Shown in pieces: positions 48,798 to 55,728 of a DNA stretch of 55,728 nucleotides (the first letter of the stretch is position 1; every line of letters starts with the position of its first letter). The notes under the pieces were generated by a model. The model saw only the letters and a list, made by a program, of their open reading frames with translations, had not been told where the DNA came from and did not search any database. This stretch comes from Jiangella aurantiaca (GTDB taxonomy: Bacteria; Actinomycetota; Actinomycetes; Jiangellales; Jiangellaceae). The position numbers were made by a program, and so were the translations under genes. Where the stretch lies: assembly GCF_004349105.1 (NCBI RefSeq), contig NZ_SMLB01000040.1, positions 1 through 55,728 of the forward strand, written 5' to 3'.

Positions 48798-49249
48798 CGC
48801 CGGCGGACGACCTCGCGGCCGTCCTGACCCGGGCCGGCTGGAGCCGCGCGGCCGCCCGCGTCCTGGCCGTCCTCATGTTGACGGACGAGCCGTTGTCCAG
48901 CGCCGATCTGGCCGCCGAGCTGGGCGCCAGCGCCGGTTCGGTGTCGACGGCGATCCGCGAGCTGACCGATCGCGGCGACGTCCGGGAGGTCCGGGTGGCC
49001 GCGTCGCGCCGGCACTGGTTCCGGGCAGCAGACGATCTCGGCGACGGCGCGGTCGGCCACGACCGGCCACAGCTGCTCCGGTCTGCGGCGATCATCACGG
49101 AGCTGCTGGCGAGCCTCACTCCGGACCAGGACGGTCCCCGCCGGCGGTTGACCCGCCTGCACGACCGGCTCGTCTGGCTGGACGGTTACCAGCAGCGGAT
49201 GGAGTCCGCGTGGGCCGACCACCTCCGGCAGCGCGACCCGCTCCCCTGA
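48794..49249 (+). CDS. GbsR/MarR-family transcriptional regulator
   Basis: 151 aa. 'AARVLAVLMLTDEPLSSADLAAELGASAGSVSTAIRELTDRGDVREVRVAASRRHWFRAADD' is a GbsR-type winged helix, and the C-terminal helix 'RLTRLHDRLVWLDGYQQRMESAWADHL' completes the family length. GbsR-like proteins often control efflux or osmolyte genes. Here no transporter is adjacent on the same strand; the neighbour is the convergent helicase-nuclease. Two regulators overlapping as one unit suggests joint control of a distant target. Confidence 0.88.
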   Translation: MTPADDLAAVLTRAGWSRAAARVLAVLMLTDEPLSSADLAAELGASAGSVSTAIRELTDRGDVREVRVAASRRHWFRAADDLGDGAVGHDRPQLLRSAAIITELLASLTPDQDGPRRRLTRLHDRLVWLDGYQQRMESAWADHLRQRDPLP

Positions 49250-49263
49250 TCAGGGGGCGGGGT

Positions 49264-52200
49264 CTACGCCGCGGGCGAGCCGGCGCGTGCGACGCGGACG
49301 GCGTGGCGCAAGACGTCGGCGGTGCGCGCTTCGGCGACGTCGAGGCCGAGGTCCGTGGCGAGCAGCGCGACCACGTCGTCCACACGGCGGGCGACGCCGT
49401 CGGACTCGGTCCAGCGGGCCAGGGCGGCCAGTTCGCGACCGGTGTAGTCGCTGACCGAGCGCCCGCTGACGATCAGCGGGCGGTTGCCCTGACGCACCGG
49501 CTCGGACTGTGCCTCGGTGTCCGCGGATCCTACGCCGGACGATCCGGCCGCCGGCTCCTGGCCGGCGGACTCGGCCTGCGGCGATGCCTCCGCCGTCGCG
49601 CCGTCACCGGACGGCGTGCCCGCGGCCGAGTCGCCGGCCGGCCCCGCCGCCGCGGCGCCGTCGCCGTTGGACGCAGCGCCCTTCGCCCCTCGGCCAGCTA
49701 TCGACCGCTGACCGACAGGCGGCCGCTGAGCGGCGACGGCGCCCTGAGCCGGCACCGGCTCGTCCTCCGGCATCCCCGCGACGATGTCCGCCTCGGCCGC
49801 CGCGACCGCCCAGTCGTAGGCGTCGGCGTCCTTGACCGCCTGCTCGTACGCTGCCAGCAGCCGCTCGGTCTCGGCGTCCGGATCGGCCGCCCACGCCGCT
49901 GACCAGATGCGGTGCACCGTCCAGCCCAGCCGGGTCAGCTGCTCCTGCCGCAGCCGTTCCCGCTCGCGCGCGCCGCGCCGGGCCGCGTACGTCTCGCCGT
50001 CGGTCTCGATCGCCAGCACGAACCGCGACCGCCGCGTGGGGTGGCGCACCGCGACGGCGACGCCGCCGGGTCCGCCGTGGCCGAGCACGACGTCCGCCTC
50101 GACGCCGGCCTCCTGGAGACGCTCGGCGACGGTCTCGGCCAGCACGCCGGAGCGGCCGGGCGCCGCCGTCGCGCCCTCGACCCAGTCGGGCTGCGGCCCC
50201 TTCTGCACGTACGCCAGGAACTGGCCGAGCGCCTGCGCACCGGGCGTGGTCAGCCGCCGGGGGCTGAGGTCGTCGGCGCCGAAGGTCGCAACGACGGTGA
50301 GCCGCTCGCGCGAGCACAGGGTCGCCGCGCTGAGCCGCCGTTCGCCGCCGGGCCGGCCCAGCGCTCCGAACCGGTACAGGATGCGGCCGTCGACCGACCG
50401 GCCGTACCCCAGCGTGAGGATGATCGCGTCGCGGACGTCGCCGGAGACGCGCTCGACGTCCTTGATGAAGAACGGCTCGGCGCGGTCGCCGCGCAGGTGG
50501 GGCGCGACCTCGGGGGCCCGGATCAGCGCGTGCCGCAGCGCCGCGTCCAGCCGCTCGGCGTGCCGCGGCCCGAGCGTCACGACGCCGAGACTCTCGTGCG
50601 GCCGCTTGCGGACGTGGTCGAGTACCAGCTCGACGACGCGGTCGACCTCGTCGGACGAGCTGTCGACGGGGTCGTCGGCGATCGGGTCGGAGTCGACGAT
50701 CTCCATGGTCACGCGGTCGTTGCCGCCGACGCCGGGGACGGTCGTGAGCCGGGCGGCGTGCGTAGTGCGCTCGGCGAATCCGACGAGGCGGTCGTCGCGG
50801 ACGCGGTACTGCCCGGTGAGCAGCCGCTCCGGCAGTGCGTCGCGGAGCAGGTCGACGACGGAGGCGGGCGGGTCCTGCCCCCACGGACCCTCCTGCTCGT
50901 CGGGATCCGGCGCGGGCTCGACGGCGGTGGTGAACGGGGGGCGCGCGACGTCATCGTCGCCGACGAGCACGACGCGGGCGCCGCGGGCCAGCGCCGGGAC
51001 GGCCTCGGCGACGGCGAGCCGGCCGGCGTCCTCGACGACGACCACGTCGAACAGCGGCCGCGGCGGCAACAGCTCGGCGACGGACAGCGGCGACGCCACC
51101 CAGCACGGCACGGTCGCCAGCACCAGCTCCGGCGCCTCCTCGACCAGCGCGCGCGGAGCGACCGGCAGCGCGCTGTCAGGCGACTCGGTCAGGACCGCGG
51201 CCTGACCCTCGTGCTGCTCGGCGGCCTCGGCGAACAGCGCCCGCCGCGCCTCCAGCACGCGACCGGCGGCAGCCCGTACCTCGACCATGTCGGCGGCGCG
51301 GAACTCCTCCAGCCGCCGCTCGTGCGCGTACCGGTCGAACCGGCCGAGCGCGGGGTCCGTGGAGCGCCACAGGTCCAGCAGCGACGAGTACCACGCGTAA
51401 TCGAAGACCGCCTCGACGTGGTCCGGGCCGATGCCGCGGCGGCGCAGCTCGGCGATGAGGTCGTCCAGCCCGGCGGCGGACAGCTCGGCCTGCAGCTCGT
51501 ACAGCCGTGGCAGCGAACGGAGGTGACCGCTGTCGGCGATCAGCTCGTCCAGCCGCTTCGCCACATCGGCGAAGGACAGGTGCTCGAGGTCGGCGGTCCG
51601 CGGGTTGCCCTCGGCCAGCGAGGCCAGCGCGTGCCGGACGCCCTTCGCGGCGTCGACAGCGTTGGCCAGGTGCGGCCCGGTGCGCGGCGGCTTGCCGTCG
51701 CGGGACCGCTCGCGCCACGTGGCCAACTGCTGCTGCGCGGCGATCAGGCCCTCGTGCAGCCGCGGACGGTGCTGCCGGCCCGCCTTGCCGGTGAGGTCGG
51801 CGAGGCGTTTGCGCAGCTTTCGGCGGGCGAAGAAGCCGGTCGCCATGCCGTGCGACGCGCGGTAGGCGCGGTCGCCGCTGGCCGCGGCGAGCTCGTCGAG
51901 CGGCTCGTCCCAGATCTGCCCGCCGAGCGTCTCGACGGTGCGCCCGACCGACGCCAGCAGGTCGACGGTCTCGAGGCACTCCGCGACGGTGCCCGGCCCG
52001 GCCAGCCCGACCTCGACGGCGGCCCGGGTGGCGGCGTTCTTCAGCCGCGGCAGCGCCCGTTCGCGCAGCTCGGTGACGGTGCCGAGCAGGGCGTCGGCGG
52101 CGCGGATGTCGGGGACGTCGGAGCCGAACCACGGCGAGCCGGACTCCGTCAGCGTCAGGCCCTCGATGTTGGCGAAGTCGCGCAGCTGCAGCCGGACGTG

Positions 52201-53508
52201 CGCCGTGCTGCCGGCCCGCGCGAGGACGTCGGGATCGACCCGCGCGGACGTCCGGGCGAACTCCTGCGCCGTCGCGACCAGCACCATCGCCTCGTGCGCC
52301 GTCGAGCCCCACGGCTGGCGGATCGCGTGGATCGCGTCGCGGTAGGCGTCGAGCTCCGCGGCCAGCGCGGCGGCGGTGCCGGGCGTGACGTGCTCGAACT
52401 CGCCGGGACGAGCCTGCCGCAGCCGGCGGGCGGTCTCGGCGATCTGCTGGACGGTGACAGCTGGCGGCGTGCGGCCCGCGTCGAGGACGACGTCGCGCAG
52501 GCCGACGGAGTCCAGCCGGGCGACGAGGTCGTCGAGGACGGCCCGCTTCTCGCCCACGACGAGCACCCGCTGACCCCGTCCGACCAGCTCCGCGACCAGC
52601 GCCGCGACGGTCTGCGTGCGACCGGTGCCGGGCGCCGCGGCGACCCGCAGGTGGCCGTCGCCGGCGGCGGCTGCAACCACCTCGTCCTGCTCGCTGTCGG
52701 TGTCGAGCACGCGATAACGCAGCTCGCCCGGACTGCCGGGCCGGGTGATGGCGGACAGCGCGGCGGGGTCGCCGGCCAGCGCGGCCACGACGTCGTTGCC
52801 CTGCAGGTCGACGCCGAGCGCGGCGAGGTCGCGGCTGAGCGCCAGCGGGACCGTGGTGAACGTCGCGAGCACCGCCCGGTGCGCGATGGCGAACCCGTCG
52901 ACGACGTGCGGCGGGGCGAACTCGCGCAGCCGCTCGACGACCGTCGCATACCGCATCCGCCCGGCCGGGTCGCGCAGGTCGTCGGTGGCGAACCGCAGCC
53001 CGAGCTGGGAGTCCAGCGCCCACAGCAGGACCGGGTTGACGAACGGGTCGTCGGCGATGGTGATGGTGAAGTCTGTCTCGGCCGGGTCGCGCGCCTCGAC
53101 GACCGCCGACCGGAGCATGACCGGCGCCGTCGGCCGGCGGGCCGCGAACGGGTTCGCCCAGGTCGCGATGCCGACCGCGAGGTAGCACACGGCGATGCCG
53201 CGCTCCTCGGCCAGCTCGTGGGACTTGTCGCGGATGGCCCGCACCGACCGCAGCGCCGACGTGCGCAGTGGCTCGTACGGGAACAGCTTGGAGACCAGGA
53301 CGGGCTCGCCCTCGAGCAGCAGTTTGCGTGCCTCCGGCTCGGCGGCGGCGAGGTCGAGCGTCCCGACCTTGAGGTCGCGATAGGACAGCAGCGGATCCCG
53401 CCCGCCGAGCGCGGCGAGCTCGCCACTCCACCGCTCGACGGCGTGAGCGACCAGCTCCGACCGGGTCGGAACGGGGCCGGCGACCGCGTCGCTGCGCATC
53501 GCGCTCAC
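49264..53508 (-). CDS. Large SF1 (UPF1-like) helicase with C-terminal Vsr/MTES_1575-type nuclease
   Basis: 1,414 aa. Helicase part: a Walker-A-like 'AAAPGTGRTQTVAALVAEL' (about residues 288-300), in which the usual Lys of GTGK[T/S] is Arg; 'VLVVGEKRAVLDDLVARL'; a Walker-B-like 'FDVVVVEDAGRL' (about 820) with E-D instead of D-E; and 'LTGQYRVRDDRLVGF'. The restriction-endonuclease-like domain follows (about 1140-1210: 'RRSRFVLAIETDGETYAARR', 'QEQLTRLGWTVHRIWSAAW'), then a low-complexity linker and a small C-terminal helical domain. Similar proteins are widespread in actinobacteria and suspected defence or repair enzymes. ATP hydrolysis is doubtful with the altered motif. Confidence 0.85.
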   Translation of the reverse strand: MSAMRSDAVAGPVPTRSELVAHAVERWSGELAALGGRDPLLSYRDLKVGTLDLAAAEPEARKLLLEGEPVLVSKLFPYEPLRTSALRSVRAIRDKSHELAEERGIAVCYLAVGIATWANPFAARRPTAPVMLRSAVVEARDPAETDFTITIADDPFVNPVLLWALDSQLGLRFATDDLRDPAGRMRYATVVERLREFAPPHVVDGFAIAHRAVLATFTTVPLALSRDLAALGVDLQGNDVVAALAGDPAALSAITRPGSPGELRYRVLDTDSEQDEVVAAAAGDGHLRVAAAPGTGRTQTVAALVAELVGRGQRVLVVGEKRAVLDDLVARLDSVGLRDVVLDAGRTPPAVTVQQIAETARRLRQARPGEFEHVTPGTAAALAAELDAYRDAIHAIRQPWGSTAHEAMVLVATAQEFARTSARVDPDVLARAGSTAHVRLQLRDFANIEGLTLTESGSPWFGSDVPDIRAADALLGTVTELRERALPRLKNAATRAAVEVGLAGPGTVAECLETVDLLASVGRTVETLGGQIWDEPLDELAAASGDRAYRASHGMATGFFARRKLRKRLADLTGKAGRQHRPRLHEGLIAAQQQLATWRERSRDGKPPRTGPHLANAVDAAKGVRHALASLAEGNPRTADLEHLSFADVAKRLDELIADSGHLRSLPRLYELQAELSAAGLDDLIAELRRRGIGPDHVEAVFDYAWYSSLLDLWRSTDPALGRFDRYAHERRLEEFRAADMVEVRAAAGRVLEARRALFAEAAEQHEGQAAVLTESPDSALPVAPRALVEEAPELVLATVPCWVASPLSVAELLPPRPLFDVVVVEDAGRLAVAEAVPALARGARVVLVGDDDVARPPFTTAVEPAPDPDEQEGPWGQDPPASVVDLLRDALPERLLTGQYRVRDDRLVGFAERTTHAARLTTVPGVGGNDRVTMEIVDSDPIADDPVDSSSDEVDRVVELVLDHVRKRPHESLGVVTLGPRHAERLDAALRHALIRAPEVAPHLRGDRAEPFFIKDVERVSGDVRDAIILTLGYGRSVDGRILYRFGALGRPGGERRLSAATLCSRERLTVVATFGADDLSPRRLTTPGAQALGQFLAYVQKGPQPDWVEGATAAPGRSGVLAETVAERLQEAGVEADVVLGHGGPGGVAVAVRHPTRRSRFVLAIETDGETYAARRGARERERLRQEQLTRLGWTVHRIWSAAWAADPDAETERLLAAYEQAVKDADAYDWAVAAAEADIVAGMPEDEPVPAQGAVAAQRPPVGQRSIAGRGAKGAASNGDGAAAAGPAGDSAAGTPSGDGATAEASPQAESAGQEPAAGSSGVGSADTEAQSEPVRQGNRPLIVSGRSVSDYTGRELAALARWTESDGVARRVDDVVALLATDLGLDVAEARTADVLRHAVRVARAGSPAA

Positions 53509-53826
53509 GGGATCGGGAGCTGGGGAACCGGATGCCTCACACCCCGGAGGTTAGTTCGCGAACCCCGCCCGCGTGGGGAGGCAAGCCGAACACGTGCACA
53601 GGTTTAACCGCAGGCCGTCCGGTTTGTCCGAACCGGGTCTCCGGCGCGCAACCGGGTATGTGCCATGCCGGCCGGAGCCATGGCGTAGTTTCCATTCCCT
53701 TGTGGGACTCGCCGCCGCCCGGGACCACGCGGTCGGCTTTGGACTAGAGTGTCGCCGGTCACGGGGGGCGAGGGTTCCGGCACGAAAAGAGACCCGGAAC
53801 CACGTCAGGCTCGAAAGGTGTGAGTC
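53509..53826. other. Intergenic region between divergent genes
   Basis: 318 bp without a supported gene. It contains the perfect palindrome GTTCGCGAAC (53554-53563), an interrupted palindrome CCGGTT-N6-AACCGG around 53620-53640, and a TAGAGT -10-like box near 53744 for the downstream plus-strand gene. GAAAGGTGTGAG precedes the GTG at 53827. Confidence 0.4.
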
Positions 53827-54369
53827 GTGAAACTGCTCGAGGACGTCCCCTCGGCCGTCGCCCACCGCCCGCCGCCGCGCCGCACCAAGCTGACCCTCGG
53901 GTTGGCCGCGGCGTTCCTGCTGGTGGCGGCCGTTGTCGGCGTAGTGCTGGTCGCGTCCAGCGGCGGGTCGGGTGGCTCGGCCGCGGACGGCGAGCCGCGT
54001 CCGTCCGGGACGATCGCGGACTGGGCCGCCGGCGTCACCGACGCCTGCACGACGGTCGCGGCGGAGCAGCCGATCATGGCGCAGGGTCCCGAGGTGCGGC
54101 TGGACGTCGCAAACCTCGCCGCGGTTCAGACGGGGACCAGCGCGCTGGTCGCGGCCGTCCACGACGTGCCGCTGCCGGCCGACGAGGCCGAGCAGGCGCA
54201 GGCGAGCGCCGCAGTGGCTGTCGGCGACCAGGCCGCGCAGGCGTGGACGGCGCTGACGGACAGCTCCGCCGAGACGAGCGCGGAGCAGGTCGCCCAGGCC
54301 GCCGAGCTGACCGCCGGCTTCGTCGAGGGCATGACGCAGCTCGGGGCGAACTGCGCGCCGATCGGCTGA
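53827..54369 (+). CDS. Membrane-anchored secreted protein, unknown function
   Basis: 180 aa from GTG 53827. A basic cytoplasmic start ('HRPPPRRTKLTLG') is followed by one transmembrane segment ('LAAAFLLVAAVVGVVLVASS'). A Gly/Ser linker leads to an extracytoplasmic helical domain containing two Cys ('VTDACTTVAAEQP', 'GANCAPIG') that could form a disulfide. Repeated Ala-rich amphipathic helices ('DEAEQAQASAAVAVGDQAAQAWTAL') resemble small cell-envelope helical bundles. No family recognised. It lies directly upstream of the trpS leader; the two are probably independent. Confidence 0.75.
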   Translation: MKLLEDVPSAVAHRPPPRRTKLTLGLAAAFLLVAAVVGVVLVASSGGSGGSAADGEPRPSGTIADWAAGVTDACTTVAAEQPIMAQGPEVRLDVANLAAVQTGTSALVAAVHDVPLPADEAEQAQASAAVAVGDQAAQAWTALTDSSAETSAEQVAQAAELTAGFVEGMTQLGANCAPIG

Positions 54370-54392
54370 CGCCCGCACGGTAAGGTAGGGGG

Positions 54393-54431
54393 GTGAAGTC
54401 CCTCGTGCTGGTGTGGTGGCTGCCTTCGTAG
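54393..54431 (+). CDS. trpS leader peptide with tandem Trp codons
   Basis: GTG 54393 to TAG 54429-54431 encodes MKSLVLVWWLPS. TGGTGG (54414-54419) are the two control codons. AGGGGG lies directly before the GTG, and a TAAGGT -10 box (54381-54386) is 6 nt upstream, so the leader transcript probably begins at the GTG. Ribosome stalling at the Trp codons when charged tRNA-Trp is scarce is the expected signal. Confidence 0.85.
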   Translation: MKSLVLVWWLPS

Positions 54432-54475
54432 GCGGCCCACTTCAGCATGCTCATCGGCCGCCGCGACGGCGGCCG
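54413..54475 (+). promoter_or_regulatory. Ribosome-mediated transcription attenuator of trpS
   Basis: Three mutually exclusive stems are readable. The 1:2 pause hairpin pairs GTGG/GCTGCC (54413-54424) with GGCGGC/CCAC (54431-54440). The 2:3 antiterminator pairs GGCGGCC (54431-54437) with GGCCGCC (54456-54462), 7 bp perfect. The 3:4 terminator pairs CGGCCGCCG (54455-54463) with CGGCGGCCG (54467-54475), 9 bp perfect with loop CGA. A ribosome stalled on the Trp codons covers segment 1 and frees 2 to pair with 3. Confidence 0.8.
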
Positions 54476-54524
54476 GACAGGTGACAGCTCTCGCGGTGGC
54501 CCTGCCCACCGATCGGAGAGCGTC

Positions 54525-55580
54525 ATGACCCTCACCACCACCCTCGACATCCCGCTGCTGGCCGATCCGGCCGACGTGGCGGCCGATCCGTCGCGGTACC
54601 GCGTGCTCACCGGCGACCGGCCGACCGGCCCGCTGCACCTCGGCCACTACTTCGGGACGTTGCTCAACCGCGTCCGCCTGCAGCGCCAGGGCGTCGAGAC
54701 CTTCCTCGTCGTCGCCGACTACCAGGTGATCACCGACCGGCTGTCGCCGGGCGAGATCGCCGCGAACGTGCGCGAGGTCGTCCTGGACAATCTCGCCGCC
54801 GGCATCGACCCGGACCGGACGACGGTGTTCGCGCACAGCGCGGTGCCGGCGCTGAACCAGCTGCTGCTGCCGTTCCTCTCCCTGACGACGGTGGCCGAGC
54901 TTCAACGCAACCCGACGGTGAAGGACGAGGCGGCGGCGTCCGGCCTGGCGTCGATCAGCGGGCTCCTGCTGACGTACCCGGTGCACCAGGCGGCGGACAT
55001 CCTCTTCTGCCACGGCAATCTGGTCCCCGTCGGCGACGACCAGCTGCCGCACGTCGAGCAGACCCGGACCATCGCGCGGCGGTTCAACGAGCGGTACGCC
55101 GGCGGGCGGGCGGTGTTCGGCGAGCCGCAGGCGCTGCTGTCACCCGCCCCGCGGCTGCTCGGCGTCGACGGCCGCAAGATGAGCAAGAGCCGTGGCAACG
55201 CGATCGCGCTCAAGGCGACGGCGGACGAGACGGCGCGGCTGATCAGGCGCTCGGTGACCGATGCTCGTCGTGACATCACCTACGACCCGGCCGAGCGGCC
55301 GGGCGTGTCGTCGCTGGTCGAGGTCGCGGCGCTGTGCCTGGGCGTCGCGCCGGAGGAGGTCGCGACACAGGTCGGCGCCGGCGGGTCGGCACTGCTGAAG
55401 GCGCTGGTCACCGAGGTCGTGAACGAGGAGCTGCGGCCGGTACGAGAGCGGCGGGCGGCGTTCGCGGCGGAGCCGGGGCTGGTCCGGTCACTGCTGGCCG
55501 ACGGGGCCGAGCGCGCGTCGGCGCTGGCCGAGTCCACGCTGACCGAGGTCCAGGACGCGCTCGGGATGAGCGCCTATTGA
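54525..55580 (+). CDS. trpS: Tryptophanyl-tRNA synthetase (inducible TrpRS1-like)
   Basis: 351 aa from ATG 54525 with GGAGAG upstream. Class I signatures: HIGH as 'GPLHLGHYFGTLLNRV' and KMSKS as 'GRKMSKSRGNAIALK'; 'FLVVADYQVITDR', 'YPVHQAADILFC' and 'VPVGDDQLPHVEQTRTIARRFN' form the Trp and ATP pocket. The 'RVLTGDRPTGPLHLGHYFGTL' start resembles the auxiliary indolmycin-resistant TrpRS1 of Streptomyces coelicolor, which is controlled by attenuation. The attenuator here supports that assignment. The upstream frame to 54447 overlaps the terminator and is not used. Confidence 0.93.
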   Translation: MTLTTTLDIPLLADPADVAADPSRYRVLTGDRPTGPLHLGHYFGTLLNRVRLQRQGVETFLVVADYQVITDRLSPGEIAANVREVVLDNLAAGIDPDRTTVFAHSAVPALNQLLLPFLSLTTVAELQRNPTVKDEAAASGLASISGLLLTYPVHQAADILFCHGNLVPVGDDQLPHVEQTRTIARRFNERYAGGRAVFGEPQALLSPAPRLLGVDGRKMSKSRGNAIALKATADETARLIRRSVTDARRDITYDPAERPGVSSLVEVAALCLGVAPEEVATQVGAGGSALLKALVTEVVNEELRPVRERRAAFAAEPGLVRSLLADGAERASALAESTLTEVQDALGMSAY

Positions 55581-55598
55581 AGAGGCACCGAGTTGAAA

Positions 55599-55638
55599 GG
55601 GGCGCGTCCGGTGATGGTGGGGTCACCGGACGCGCCCC
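55599..55638. terminator. Strong hairpin terminator after trpS
   Basis: GGGGCGCGTCCGGTGA (55599-55614) and TCACCGGACGCGCCCC (55623-55638) pair perfectly over 16 bp with an 8-nt loop, 18 nt after the trpS stop. It lies between convergent genes and likely serves both. Confidence 0.85.
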
Positions 55639-55656
55639 GGGGCGGCCGACGAATCG

Positions 55657-55728
55657 TCAGGGCCGCTGCTCACCGGGCTGTGGCAGCTCGGTGGGCTGCC
55701 GATCCTCCGCTCCGGACGGGGGATCGGC
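55657..55728 (-). CDS. C-terminal end of an unidentified gene (cut by right edge)
   Basis: The minus-strand frame entering from the right edge ends at TGA 55659-55657 and encodes ADPPSGAEDRQPTELPQPGE plus QRP, a Pro/Gln-rich hydrophilic tail. Its position beyond a strong terminator, converging on trpS, makes a real gene end likely. Too short to identify. Confidence 0.45.
   Translation of the reverse strand, partial: ADPPSGAEDRQPTELPQPGEQRP

Noticed and set aside
49912-53607. 1,231-codon plus-strand ORF opposite the helicase-nuclease
   Set aside because: Arg/Gly/Val-rich antisense shadow without any domain; the minus-strand gene has recognisable helicase and nuclease motifs.
53509-53826. GGGGAACC and surrounding GC stems resembling a ydaO/c-di-AMP riboswitch
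   Set aside because: The conserved second half of the riboswitch could not be found and the downstream gene is not a typical cell-wall hydrolase target.
1-55728. CRISPR array or integrase/prophage module
   Set aside because: No regularly spaced direct repeats and no integrase, portal, terminase or tail genes were seen on either strand.

Overview
The window is about 55.7 kb of very GC-rich DNA from an actinobacterium. Support comes from strongly GC-biased third codon positions, frequent GTG starts, an actinobacterial-type SOS box, F420-type LLM oxidoreductase and ECF41 genes, and a block syntenic with Mycobacterium tuberculosis Rv0985c-Rv0996 (mscL, ruc/Rv0991c, 5-FTHF cyclo-ligase, galU, moeA/glp, rimJ, sepX/glpR). 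The genus cannot be fixed from the sequence alone. Both edges cut genes: an MFS transporter on the left and the last codons of an unidentified minus-strand gene on the right.

Region 1 (1-15.2 kb) is regulatory and metabolic accessory DNA. It holds an ArsR/SRPBCC/MFS group with a palindromic operator, a GDPD lipase-like phosphodiesterase, VOC, NmrA-like SDR, hemerythrin, DUF6069, RibD/DHFR-like, LLM and quinone-reductase genes. Three ECF sigma factors with SnoaL-like C-terminal domains lie within about 5 kb, each divergent from a candidate target. One gene carries a LexA-type box on a leaderless promoter. A 50-aa membrane peptide has its start codon buried in a hairpin. A methyltransferase tail survives as a gene remnant.

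Region 2 (15.4-35.1 kb) is the most unusual part and looks like a defence or mobile island. It contains a SWIM-SNF2 helicase, a divergent protein joining an archaeo-eukaryotic primase domain (TOTE-conflict type) to an SF2 helicase, a separate SWIM protein coupled to a second SNF2 helicase, and a gene split by an in-frame TAG. Next come a HEPN/MNT toxin-antitoxin pair and an unknown ORF placed directly downstream of a complete type I restriction-modification operon (hsdM-hsdS-hsdR). The right side has a truncated IS256-like remnant, and a tRNA-Ala(CGC) gene whose 3' end is tandemly duplicated, a plausible integration boundary.

Region 3 (35.1-49.2 kb) is conserved chromosomal backbone: sepX/glpR, YceI, rimJ, mogA, moaC, moeA/glp and galU in one minus-strand series, then 5-FTHF cyclo-ligase, penicillin acylase, a satD operon, a CIRCE-controlled FmdB/Ruc chaperone, a SAF/CpaB protein, mscL, a CBS protein and two coupled HTH regulators.

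Region 4 (49.2-55.7 kb) has a 1,414-residue helicase-nuclease with an altered Walker A, a membrane-anchored secreted protein, and trpS preceded by a textbook ribosome-mediated attenuator (leader peptide with tandem Trp codons and mutually exclusive hairpins). At least a dozen genes have a TANNNT box 6-8 nt before the start codon, indicating heavy use of leaderless mRNAs.
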